NCBI RefSeq assembly: GCF_000499385.1
Contig: NW_013654458.1
Location: forward strand, 1-22,472
Origin: Eimeria necatrix
Taxonomy: Eukaryota > Apicomplexa > Conoidasida > Eucoccidiorida > Eimeriidae
DNA length: 22,472 nt
Reading direction: 5' to 3'
In this document: one piece after another, positions 1 through 6,720 of the stretch
How the letters are laid out: the number at the start of each line of letters is the position of its first letter
Numbering within the stretch: position 1 is the stretch's first letter
The notes under the pieces: generated by a model
What the model saw: the letters and a program-made list of their open reading frames with translations, nothing else
What the model was told of the DNA's origin: nothing
The model's database searches: none
Made by a program: the position numbers and the translations under genes

Positions 1-178
1 ATGCGGCGTCAGACGCTGCCTTGCGCACCTGCATTGTATGGCAGTATGTTGATGCCTTTTTCCTGCCGCAGCATCTTAGACTTATGTTGAGCAATGCCTA
101 TACACGCCGCCTTTAATCTGCAAAGCTACCGTGCAATCTGCAGCAGGAACTGTTTCGCTTACCTCGATGCGGCACTGA

Positions 179-280
179 ATGCAACGTCGTTGTGTTGCGA
201 TTCGGACCAACTGCAGTCTTATTGGCGAACGCAAACGATACTACGATGATACATGGACGGAATTAAAGCATACGCTTTAG
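179..280 (+). pseudogene. Truncated frame A of array 1, unit 1 copy
   Basis: A 33-codon frame starts at ATG 179 with MQRRCVA and ends at TAG 278-280. The unit 3 copy at 2956-3213 starts with the same seven residues at the homologous ATG and reads on for 85 codons, because the TAG is a TAC there. No indel separates the two copies over these 33 codons, and several differences are third-position silent changes. Unit 2 has lost the start but carries the same TAG. The function is unknown. I infer a decayed copy of a short gene or exon, though a chance frame remains possible. Confidence 0.35.
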
Positions 281-410
281 ATTTATCAATTAACCTGCAG
301 TATAGCTAAGTTCTTACAGGCTTTGTGAATCCGTGCGGAGCATAACTTGCCTGAACGTTCTGAAAGAAGTACGCGTGCAATCAGAAAGTGTGTTTTCCGC
401 ATGTGCTGCA

Positions 411-777
411 GCGCATGCGACTCTCTCATATTGTGGTGCAGTATTTCACAGTATTGGAATTTAAACGCTAGTTTGAGCGTCACGCACTTGTGCAGTTCTA
501 TTGGCCATGCTTAGCACAGTTGCTCAGAGCTGCATGCTGCGCCTGATGCCCAGCAGCATTGCTGTCCAGGTGCCTATTCCAAGAGCAAATCGCGTGGCGA
601 GGATTCGAAGGATCTCTTGGAAGCACTTCCGTAAGTTAGCTGCTGTATGCAATGGCCGCATATGAGGGGTTCGTCCAGCCAGAAATAACAGCTGCGCTGC
701 GACTTGTTTCGGCAAGCTTCTGCACAGAGCTGCGCCAGGCTGTGTTTCAGGCGTTTATACCGGTTAGAAGTATGTGA
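411..777 (+). pseudogene. Broken frame B of array 1, unit 1 copy
   Basis: This is the homologue of the open frame at 1651-2016 in unit 2. In unit 1 the frame is interrupted by TAA at 462-464 and TGA at 663-665. A 1-bp insertion just after the second stop shifts the downstream part. The terminal TGA at 775-777 still aligns with the stop of the unit 2 copy. Shared peptide stretches before the break include SCMLRLMP and KHFRKLAAVCNGRI. Differences from unit 2 fall on all three codon positions, as expected for a copy drifting without constraint. The product is unknown. Confidence 0.45.
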
Positions 778-1251
778 ATGTTTTGCTGATGCAGCGGTAC
801 TTCACAATAATGCAGGGGAGGTGCAAAAGTTGGGTCATTGGTGCGCACTTGCGCCTCGCGGCATATAGCAGTTGTTATAAAACGACACAGCGGCTGTCAT
901 GTGAGCCTATCGCTCTAAGAACTCAAGGTTCATCCTTGATAGCATAGGATTTGAATGCTGCAGGCGACCCCCAGCCTTGTTGCGTGAGAAGGCCATTAAT
1001 GGCCGTATGGTTAAATATAATACTGCATCACCTTATTCCGAGGGCAGGCGTATGATTAGGAGAGATGAAGCGAAACCAAATGAAAGTAGAATGCAAGGGT
1101 TTTACACGCTGCAATCGTGACGTCCTGGACAACGTGCGTGTGCGCGCAGAGAGTAGGCAAAGCATAAATATTGTGGCAGCCTTGTTTTTGCGCTTTGTGT
1201 GACGATTTCAGACCCCATATGCGGAGATGCTCATTTGGTGGGGATATCTGA

Positions 1252-1440
1252 CTCCTCGACTTGTATAGGGCCTCTGCAGTTATGGTGCCGTACTGCTATT
1301 ACGGTGCCTGCTACCCACGGCAAAAGGCGTGGCGTGCGTATGAAAAAGATGTTTTCTCGAAACATCGGCTGTGTAGCAGTTGCCTCTGCGGAAGGAATCT
1401 GGAGGCCCAGCTTAGCGACAAGCGCTGCAACGCAATATAG
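1252..1440 (+). CDS. Conserved cysteine-rich exon-like block, copy 1
   Basis: The frame is open from 1252 to TAG 1438-1440. It includes MVPYCYYGACYPRQ (ATG 1282) and KHRLCSSCLCGRN, so five or more cysteines fall within about 45 residues. Between 1256 and 1432 it differs from copy 2 at only about seven sites, while the neighbouring sequence is far less alike. In this frame three of the differences are silent (CTC/CTT, GCC/GCG, TAC/TAT). An in-frame TGA (1249-1251) aligns with TGG in copy 2. CTGCAG just before the ATG could be a splice acceptor. A competing + frame (1199-1483) is also open here, so the coding frame is not settled. No family is recognised, and no metal-binding spacing matches one I can name. 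Confidence 0.35.
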   Translation, partial: LLDLYRASAVMVPYCYYGACYPRQKAWRAYEKDVFSKHRLCSSCLCGRNLEAQLSDKRCNAI

Positions 1441-1650
1441 TTGTGGTGCAATGCAGTCTTATTGGCTGACTGAAAAGCCATAACCATGGCACATGAATGG
1501 CGTTTGAGTATACGCTTTAGATTTACCAATTAACACCTGTTGCAGCAAAACTCTGGTGCATTTCGTAAATCCATGCGGAGCGTAACTTGCCTGAACGTTC
1601 TGAAAGAGATACGCGTGTAATCAGGACGTGCGTGTTCCGCATGTGCCGCA

Positions 1651-2016
1651 GTGCATTCGACTCTCTCATATTGTGATGCAGTATTTCTCAGCGCTGAAAT
1701 TGAATCACCAGTTTTGGCGTCACGCACTTGTGCAGTTCCATTTACCATGCTTAGCACAGTTGATCAGAGCTGCATGCTGCGCCTGATGCCAAGCCGCATT
1801 GCTGTTCGGTTGCCTATTTCAAGTGCAAAACACGTGGCCAGGATTAAAAGGTTCTCTTCAAAGCATTTCCGTAAGTTAGCTGCTGTCTGCAATGGCCGCA
1901 TATGCGGGTTCGTCCAGCCAGAAATAACAGCTGCGCTGCGACTTGTTTTGGCAGACTTCTGCACAAAGCTGCATCAGGCTCTGTTTCACGCGTTCACACC
2001 GGTTGGAAGTACGTGA
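1651..2016 (+). CDS. Unknown protein or exon, intact frame B of array 1
   Basis: The frame is open for 121 codons to TGA 2014-2016. The first ATG is at 1747, giving 89 residues, and upstream the frame runs back to TAA 1618-1620. The peptide is basic, with SSKHFRKLAAVCNGRICG near the middle and a helix-prone stretch after it. It has no signal peptide or membrane span. Units 1 and 3 share the same + frame on its left side (HSTL or HATL, then a serine/cysteine-rich stretch). Unit 1 is broken by two stops and a 1-bp insertion, and unit 3 diverges after about 3270. Sharing across three copies is the main argument for coding. A length of 121 codons alone is not significant in 22 kb. No family is recognised. 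Confidence 0.3.
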   Translation: MHSTLSYCDAVFLSAEIESPVLASRTCAVPFTMLSTVDQSCMLRLMPSRIAVRLPISSAKHVARIKRFSSKHFRKLAAVCNGRICGFVQPEITAALRLVLADFCTKLHQALFHAFTPVGST

Positions 2017-2499
2017 ATGTTTCACTGCTGCAGTAGTACTGCACAGTAGTGCAGGGGAGGTGCAAAAGGTGGGTCATCAGTGTGCACTTGTCCCTTGCGT
2101 CATGTGGCAGTTGTTTTACAAATACGGAGCGGTGTGATTCTGCCATGCTGAGAAGCTTAACAAAATTAACATTAAAGGGTTTACATACGTTTTGGAGCTT
2201 AAGATTCATTCTTGAGGGCATAGGATTTGGATCTTGCAGGCGATGCCAGCTGAAGGCGTGAGAAGGCCATTAACGCCCATATGATTTAATATAATATGGC
2301 AGCAACGTATTTTGAGGACAGGCTAACAGTAAGAAGAAAGCGAATTATCGAAGTGAGATTGGGAGGCAAGTATTTTACACGTAGCAATCGCGACGTCCTG
2401 GACAAGGTGAGTGGGTAGCCGGGACGGCAGCTCAAGAATGGATATTGTGGCTGTCTTGTTCTTGCATTTTTCTGTGACGATTTTAGAGCCCAAAATGCA

Positions 2500-2766
2500 A
2501 TGCCAGTTCTCTCCATCAGGCATTCCCTGTCTTGCCGCCATATGCGAAATTGCAAATTTAGCCTGGAGGTATGGCTTTTCGACTTGTGTAGGGCGTCTGC
2601 AGTTATGGTGCCGTACTGCTATTACGGTGCCTGCTATCCACGGCAAACGGCGTGGCGTGCGTATGAAAAAGGTGTTTTCTCGAAACATCGGCTGTGTAGC
2701 AGTTGCCTCTGCGGAAGGAATCTGGAGGCCCAGCTTAGCGACAAGCGCTGCAACGCCTTTGCCTAG
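2500..2766 (+). CDS. Conserved cysteine-rich exon-like block, copy 2
   Basis: The frame runs from ATG 2500 to TAG 2764-2766 (88 residues). The part 2579-2754 is the block shared at about 97% with 1256-1432. The N-terminal third lies outside the conserved block and is not alike between the units, so the real start may be a splice acceptor near CTGCAG at 2598-2603 or the ATG at 2605. Cysteines cluster in CYYGAC, then LCSSCLCG, then KRC, which could form disulphides or bind a metal. Relative to copy 1 the residue changes are K to T and D to G in the core. Two other + frames and one minus frame are also open across this block, so strand and frame remain uncertain. Confidence 0.35.
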   Translation: MPVLSIRHSLSCRHMRNCKFSLEVWLFDLCRASAVMVPYCYYGACYPRQTAWRAYEKGVFSKHRLCSSCLCGRNLEAQLSDKRCNAFA

Positions 2767-2787
2767 ATTGATGAGCATAGCTGGGAC

Positions 2788-3275
2788 AAACGCTGTCTTG
2801 GGCACCTGTATTGTATAGCAGTGTGTGAATGCTTTCTTTTTGCCGCTCTGTCGTAGATCCATGCTGAAAGGTGCTATTACGCGTCTCCATGAATGCTCAA
2901 AGATATCCTGCAAAGTTCAGCAGCAACTGTTTCAGATGCATCATTGACGCACTGAATGCAACGTCGTTGTGTTGCAGTCTGGACGAACTGCACTCTTCTT
3001 GGCGGACTCGAACGACATTACAATGGTACATGGATGGCGTTTGAGTATACGCGTTACATTCAGCAATTAACTAGCAGCATAGCTAAGTTCTTACAGGCTT
3101 TACGAATCCTTGCGGAGCGTAACTTGCCTGAACGTCCTGAAGGAGCTACGCATGCGATCAGAATGTGGGTTTTTTGCATATGCCTCAGTGCATTCGACTC
3201 TGTCACGTTGTAGCGTAGTGTTTCACAGCTTCGTAATTACACTATTTTTGGCGTCAAGGACGTATATCCATGCCG
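2788..3275 (+). repeat. Tandem array 1, unit 3 (truncated)
   Basis: This matches unit 1 from 13 onward (offset 2777) and unit 2 from 1453 onward (offset 1537). Clear similarity stops near 3270, after the shared GGCGTCA. A weak second patch at about 3380-3420 resembles 2025-2065, which would mean unit 3 has lost part of its middle rather than simply ending. Units 1 and 2 share stop codons in frame A that are absent here, so unit 3 may be closer to the ancestral state or may have diverged separately. Confidence 0.8.
2956..3213 (+). CDS. Unknown protein, open frame A of array 1 (unit 3)
   Basis: An 85-codon frame starts at ATG 2956 (MQRRCVAVWTNC) and ends with a stop at 3211-3213. The ATG and the first 33 codons align without indels to unit 1 at 179-280, which is cut short by TAG. 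Further on, TSSIAKFLQALRILAERN reads as an amphipathic helix. The aligned DNA of units 1 and 2 has stops inside this stretch. The frame overlaps frame B in another phase after 3110, so both cannot be translated as they stand unless splicing separates them. The function is unknown. Confidence 0.3.
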   Translation: MQRRCVAVWTNCTLLGGLERHYNGTWMAFEYTRYIQQLTSSIAKFLQALRILAERNLPERPEGATHAIRMWVFCICLSAFDSVTL

Positions 3276-3367
3276 CTGGAGTGTTATGTTCATCATTTCC
3301 AGTACAAATTGACGTGTTTATTAAAAGATATACGCAGTGGTGTGCAGTTGTTTCACATAGTTCCTGA
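3110..3367 (+). pseudogene. Third copy of the left part of frame B
   Basis: The + frame contains VHSTLSRCSVVFHS, matching VHSTLSYCDAVFLS in unit 2 (from 1651) and HATLSYCGAVFHS in unit 1 (from 414). After about 3270 the peptide no longer resembles the other copies, and the conserved KHFRKLAAVCNG part is missing. I read it as a truncated copy. The frame stays open for 85 codons, which is not remarkable by itself. Confidence 0.35.
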
Positions 3368-3489
3368 CAGTGGGGAGTATGATGCAGCCGCGCTGCACTT
3401 GGTGCTGAAGAGGCAAATTTCTGTGTGATACCACAGTAGGATTTCATGGTACTATTGGTCCCTCAAGGCTGTGTTTTTTTTGCCTGCGG

Positions 3490-3672
3490 CTATTGTCTCC
3501 GTGTAGGAATATGACCCGACGAAGTTTTGTACCGGACGGCAGCCTCATGACATACTAGGCGTTCCACTGTAGATGCAACAGACGTCCGCGGAATGGTCAC
3601 GTTGTTTTCCACGGAACGGCTTAAAACTTTAAACTTCGAAGCAGACTCTTGTGGGACGATGATATAAAGCAC
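3490..3672 (-). CDS. Possible minus-strand exon, unknown product
   Basis: This is a 60-codon minus-strand frame without an ATG near its left end, directly after a CTGCAG that could serve as a splice acceptor on this strand. The peptide is rich in serine, threonine and valine (VENNVTIPRTSVASTVERL). It abuts the + strand frame beginning at 3668-3710, and the palindromic CTGCAG could serve either strand. No copy is seen elsewhere, and chance is a fair explanation. Confidence 0.12.
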   Translation of the reverse strand: MLYIIVPQESASKFKVLSRSVENNVTIPRTSVASTVERLVCHEAAVRYKTSSGHIPTRRQ

Positions 3673-3709
3673 TGCAGCGAACGAATCCCCTAGTTTGACG
3701 TATTGTACA

Positions 3710-3955
3710 ATGAAGTGCTTAACTGCAACTGACGCAGCAATTCATCTCCTCCTCCCGAATGGCGAATGCGCAAGGCATGCATTCAAGCGAAAGCCATTCA
3801 CTCGAAGGTCGAATCCAATTCAAGTGGCGGATACGCTTTCGACTGCTCAAGCATTATCACATCGATTTGTAGGCGATCTGAGCATTGCTAACGCGTTTGC
3901 GAAAGAATTTGGTATTTCAATGCAGCAAGCGTACGAAGACTTTCTAGAGCTTTAG
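3710..3955 (+). CDS. Small unknown protein or 3' exon
   Basis: From ATG 3710 to TAG 3953-3955 this reads 81 residues. The frame is open back to 3668, and an ACTGCAG at 3671-3677 could be a splice acceptor instead. The product has a basic middle (AFKRKPFTRRSNP) followed by two probable helices (IQVADTLSTAQALSHRFVGD and IANAFAKEFGISMQQAYEDF). AATAAA lies 60 bp after the stop, as expected for a eukaryotic 3' end. The segment ADTLS...HRFVGDL resembles ADALS...KRFAGTL in the frame at 16180-16404. No family is recognised. Codon-level composition is even and lacks the repetitive look of shadow frames. Confidence 0.35.
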   Translation: MKCLTATDAAIHLLLPNGECARHAFKRKPFTRRSNPIQVADTLSTAQALSHRFVGDLSIANAFAKEFGISMQQAYEDFLEL

Positions 3956-4014
3956 AGTGATGTCTAAAGCCCCTGTAATGTCTTCGCAAGCACGATGAAT
4001 CGCGATCGATTCGC

Positions 4015-4020
4015 AATAAA
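4015..4020 (+). promoter_or_regulatory. Candidate polyadenylation signal
   Basis: AATAAA 60 bp downstream of the stop at 3955. The hexamer also occurs about ten times elsewhere in the window, so only its position gives it weight. Confidence 0.25.
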
Positions 4021-4397
4021 TATAACGAGCCAAAATGTAGCCTCATGAACCTAGCGCAGTTTTAGCCATTCCGACGGAGTCCTCTGCGCAGCAACTCAAC
4101 AGATACCACAAATACTGTGATTGAATGCAATGTGCCTTCAGTAAGCTTGAACAAACCAGTATACTGAAAGTGGTCTAAACGTGAAGGCAATCTGCTGGCC
4201 TCCAGATCTCAAGATAATATCATTTTCGAATTCCTTCATTTCAAAGCATTCATCATGAGTTTTTATGGATCGCTCGGTTTCGCGTAGTCGCCGTTGTAGT
4301 GTATAAGAGCTGGTGCCCTCATGCCAGTCCTCGATGCCATTTTCGCTACGTACTATAAAACTGGGCATTCCTAGGGGAAGTGGAGCTTTCGATATCA

Positions 4398-4595
4398 CTA
4401 ACGCTCAGAGCGCGCATTGAGGCAGCTCAGGAGAATGGTGCGATTTCTGGACACGCTGGCGCTTTCTACTGCTCTACTATGTTCTGGTGGTTCTACATGA
4501 TTATGATTTGCACAACATTCGGCTTGGCGATTGCTTGGATGGCCATGAGCGTCTAGTGACTTTTGTGGCCTGCTGGATGTATAGATAAATTCCAT
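4398..4595 (-). CDS. Unknown minus-strand frame of array 2, copy 1
   Basis: This 65-codon frame starts at ATG 4593-4595 and stops at TAG 4398-4400. It matches the frame at 5704-5904 along its length with one in-frame 3-bp indel. About half of the residues are identical, including CANHN, PPEH and SRNR/SKNR, and both copies end at the aligned stop (TAG against TAA). The start regions differ by a frameshift. Nucleotide differences are not strongly biased to third positions, so selection on protein is not proven. Cysteines and histidines (ECCANHNHVEPPEH) give it a metal-site flavour, but no family is recognised. Confidence 0.3.
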   Translation of the reverse strand: MEFIYTSSRPQKSLDAHGHPSNRQAECCANHNHVEPPEHSRAVESASVSRNRTILLSCLNARSER

Positions 4596-4609
4596 ATCTC
4601 ATTGTGACA

Positions 4610-4663
4610 CCTGGGCCTTAGCCGTTTAATAAGTGGTCTTCTATTTAACGGCTAAGGCCCAGG
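4610..4663. repeat. Hairpin, 20-bp arms with one mismatch
   Basis: The arms are 4610-4629 and 4644-4663, 19 of 20 bases paired, with a 14-base loop. The aligned site in unit 2 (5911-5930) holds only the left arm. The right arm was therefore gained in unit 1 after duplication, as an inverted copy of the left one. It overlaps no supported frame and lies just upstream (minus sense) of the frame at 4398-4595. Confidence 0.85.
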
Positions 4664-4669
4664 CTTCAC

Positions 4670-5200
4670 TTCAGTTTAGCAGTAGATGCTTGGAATGTCT
4701 GTTACGCGGCATATCAGCACCCCTTGCTTGTCCTGCGCTTGCCACGTGCTACTTAGACAGTACGTAGCAGATGGCTATCCTGTTATAGACTAGCCACACA
4801 ATTGTCAAATGCCGTTTTCAGATCTTGTCACGCGCAGTTCGGATAGGGTTGCCAGCTTACTCGCAGGAAGTTAGTTTTTTGTCGATCCAATGAGAATACC
4901 TGATACTCCGCATTGCGGAAAAGCTTTGACACACGCGAGCGAGTGTCCGTTCCTTGGTTATGCACACCACAGTAGTTGATTGGGCGGTTTGACTAAAAAT
5001 TGGTTTGGTCTGTCATACTTTATTTTGCTGAATATGAAGTTACAGGCAAGCATTCCAATTTTCTGTAGTAGGCTTCACGCGTTATTGAGAGCATACAAAC
5101 ATATTTGTTCTGTGCGTATGCGCTAAATTGCTTCTATTGAGTCCCATTGTAGTTTCATAGTGGTGGCTTCACATAGTTCTATTTTGCTTGCGCCACTGTA
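4670..5200. other. No gene supported
   Basis: 4670-4770 belongs to the array 2 unit and ends with CAGTACGTAGCA. The remainder has only short frames and no repeats, RNA-like folds or promoter that I could support. Confidence 0.5.
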
Positions 5201-5476
5201 TCAAATATGAAAGGGGCAGAAAATGGGCAACCTGGAACTATGAAAATATATCTCAGTTGTTCGAGTAAAAGGCCCTAGTGGCAAAACGAAGCTGGCTTCC
5301 CGACATTCGAAACAAAATCCTGCTCCTGCGAAAATTCGATGAATTTTAATGTTTCCTTGTGATTTAGAGTTGAATCGCTCGGTCACAAACCAAATAGTGC
5401 ACTTGTGGTATTTTATTTTGCAATTTCCACAAACATCAGAACCTCCTGGAGTTTCGAGAAATAATCGATCAGACAC
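5201..5476 (-). CDS. Possible exon with two CxxC pairs
   Basis: This 91-codon minus-strand frame ends at TGA 5201-5203. It starts at a GTG in the open frame and contains no ATG, so it would have to be an exon rather than a whole gene. CGNC near residue 17 and CFEC near residue 57 form two CxxC knuckles about 36 residues apart, with a further cysteine between (KYHKC). That spacing is compatible with a zinc ribbon, but the frame matches no named family that I can identify. The C-terminal part (FVLPLGPF, IFCPFHI) is hydrophobic. It lies in a part of array 2 unit 1 with no visible partner in unit 2, so there is no comparative support. Confidence 0.2.
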   Translation of the reverse strand: MSDRLFLETPGGSDVCGNCKIKYHKCTIWFVTERFNSKSQGNIKIHRIFAGAGFCFECREASFVLPLGPFTRTTEIYFHSSRLPIFCPFHI

Positions 5477-5703
5477 TTTGATAGCATGCTGTTCAGGACA
5501 GATGGAACGGTTGCAACCAAGAATGTCAGTAACCTAATGCAGCACGCGGTGCTGCTATATTCTTCTGCACCTGCGCGTATGCCTTCCCTCGGCAGAGAGT
5601 AAGAGCGTAGGGTAACTGGGGCCTTGATGCCAGTCTTCGACGTCATTGTCGCTGCGTAATATAAAATTGGGCGATCCAGGGAGTTTTGATGCTTTCGCTA
5701 TCA

Positions 5704-5904
5704 TTAATGCGCAGCGCGCTCGTTAAAGCAGCTTATCAGAGTGTTGCGATTTTTGGATACGCAGGCGTTTCTTAATGAGCCAATGTGTTCTGGCGGTCCG
5801 ACATTATGATTTGCACAGCGTTTTGCTTGATGATTGTTTGGACGGCCATGATCTTGTAGTTCCTTTTTTTTCATGTTTGTGGTCTTGATAATTGAAAATC
5901 TCAT
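5704..5904 (-). CDS. Unknown minus-strand frame of array 2, copy 2
   Basis: From ATG 5902-5904 to TAA 5704-5706 this reads 66 residues; the open frame extends back to 5955 with a GTG. It is homologous to 4398-4595, sharing KK or QK with L, then HG.P.N, QA, CANHN, PPEH, VS.NR and SC.N.R. The N-terminus (MRFSIIKTTNMKKKELQDH) is more basic than in copy 1. The third unit, near 7090-7130, retains only traces (HGR, NH) and has stops. The product is unknown, and the two frames may be decaying copies of one ancestral exon. Confidence 0.3.
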   Translation of the reverse strand: MRFSIIKTTNMKKKELQDHGRPNNHQAKRCANHNVGPPEHIGSLRNACVSKNRNTLISCFNERAAH

Positions 5905-6613
5905 TATGACACCAGGGCCGTAGCCGTTTAAGCAATGTTCTCCGCATTCCACCACTTTTGCAGTAGATGCTTGGGATGTCTGCTACGCAGCATTTCAGCA
6001 TCATTTGCCTGTTCCGTACTTGCCATGTGCTACTTAGGCAGTACGTAGCATAATATTTCCACTGGTTTTTTCGAATGCAGCAGCCGCGTGGATAAATGCG
6101 AGTGGGGAGGAGTAGCTTCCACGAACGCGGATATTGCGCTGGGCGAAGCCTGAACAGAGAATGGCTTCAGAAAGCTTGTCTACTCCCAGAATATGCAAAA
6201 AATGTTTAGAAAGGCAGAGTGAATCTCCCAGTGTTCACTGGCGAATTTCGTTCGTAACTGATTCAGTTGGGAATCGCTTTGAACTAACCTCAGTTGGTTG
6301 CTTAGAGTTAGTTAGTAGTTCGCAGCTTATATGGGCCCCACGTGATGTGGAAAGCACGCACATTGCAAGTGAGAGGCTGCGAAAATTTGAATTTTGGCCA
6401 CTTTAAAGGTCCCACTATAAGCAGCGTGGACTTCGGGAAACGCGCCTGTCCGTTAAACGTTTTTTTTCCGACACATTCACGGGTGCAATCGCTTCAAATG
6501 CTGCTTGATGATATCACAATAGAAACCTTTTTTGAGATTCATCGTAGTGTGTCTTTCTGTTTCTTTGGATGATGCAACTGCAGTGCCGGGCCTGTTGACT
6601 CAGTCGCGGTGGT

Positions 6614-6652
6614 TGCTATTACGGTGCATATTGCTGTGCAACGGCAAAGCGT
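6614..6652 (+). repeat. Short echo of the array 1 conserved block
   Basis: TGCTATTACGGTGC (6614-6627) is identical to 1294-1307 and 2617-2630. It is followed after a similar gap by ACGGCAAAGCG (6641), against ACGGCAAAAGGCG (1317). The translated start, CYYGA, is shared, but the frame ends at TAG 6674-6676. A 14-base identity is borderline by chance in a window this size. The collinear second match makes a very old relic plausible. Confidence 0.3.
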
Positions 6653-6720
6653 GAGCTGAAGATGAACGTCATGTAGCATCTTCTTCTATTATATTTGATT
6701 ACGAGAATACGTTGTATGCG

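Larger units (their letters stand above)
1..1432 (+). repeat. Tandem array 1, unit 1 (starts before or at window edge)
   Basis: Collinear similarity to unit 2 is visible over most of the length. Position 213 matches 1453 and 507 matches 1747 (offset 1240); 991 matches 2265 (offset 1274); 1294 matches 2617 (offset 1323). The drift in offset means small indels between copies. The left part (13-280) matches unit 3 at 2790-3057 (offset 2777), a part that unit 2 has lost. Identity by eye is about 75-85% except in the block 1256-1432, which is about 97%. The unit boundaries used here are arbitrary within a tandem repeat. Confidence 0.85.
1433..2787 (+). repeat. Tandem array 1, unit 2 (internal deletion)
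   Basis: Unit 2 aligns to unit 1 at offsets 1240-1323 and to unit 3 at offset 1537 (1453 against 2990). The difference between offset 1323 on the left of the junction and 1537 on the right implies that about 214 bp, present in units 1 and 3, are missing at about 1433-1450 in unit 2. The junction lies directly after the conserved block. The unit carries the only uninterrupted copy of frame B (1651-2016) and ends with copy 2 of the conserved block. Confidence 0.85.
4310..5617 (+). repeat. Tandem array 2, unit 1
   Basis: 4310-4770 aligns with 5618-6050: 4321 matches 5627 and 4398 matches 5704 (offset 1306), and 4746 matches 6027 (offset 1281). The 25-bp change in offset is largely explained by the extra hairpin arm at 4644-4663. 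Shared landmarks are ATGCCAGTC at the left, GGCCATGA in the middle and a closing CAGTACGTAGCA. By eye the aligned parts are about 70% identical. The rest of the unit (4770-5617) has no clear partner in unit 2, so the units have diverged unevenly. Confidence 0.75.

Noticed and set aside
1199..1483. Alternative + frame over the conserved block (94 codons, also 2411-2818 in unit 2)
   Set aside because: It is open in both copies and includes MKKMFSRNIGCVAVASAEGI. It cannot be excluded, but the cysteine-rich frame keeps more silent changes at the block edges. Too few differences exist to decide, so I list only one frame as a feature.
2323..2913. Longest frame of the window, 196 codons on the minus strand
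   Set aside because: It lies antisense to the conserved block, where several frames on both strands are open at once. It is not maintained in unit 1, where the aligned frame is broken and shifted. Its length is somewhat unusual for chance, but nothing else supports it.
3795..3815. GGTCGAATCC, resembling a tRNA B box
   Set aside because: No A box, acceptor stem or cloverleaf could be built around it, and it lies inside the 3710-3955 frame.
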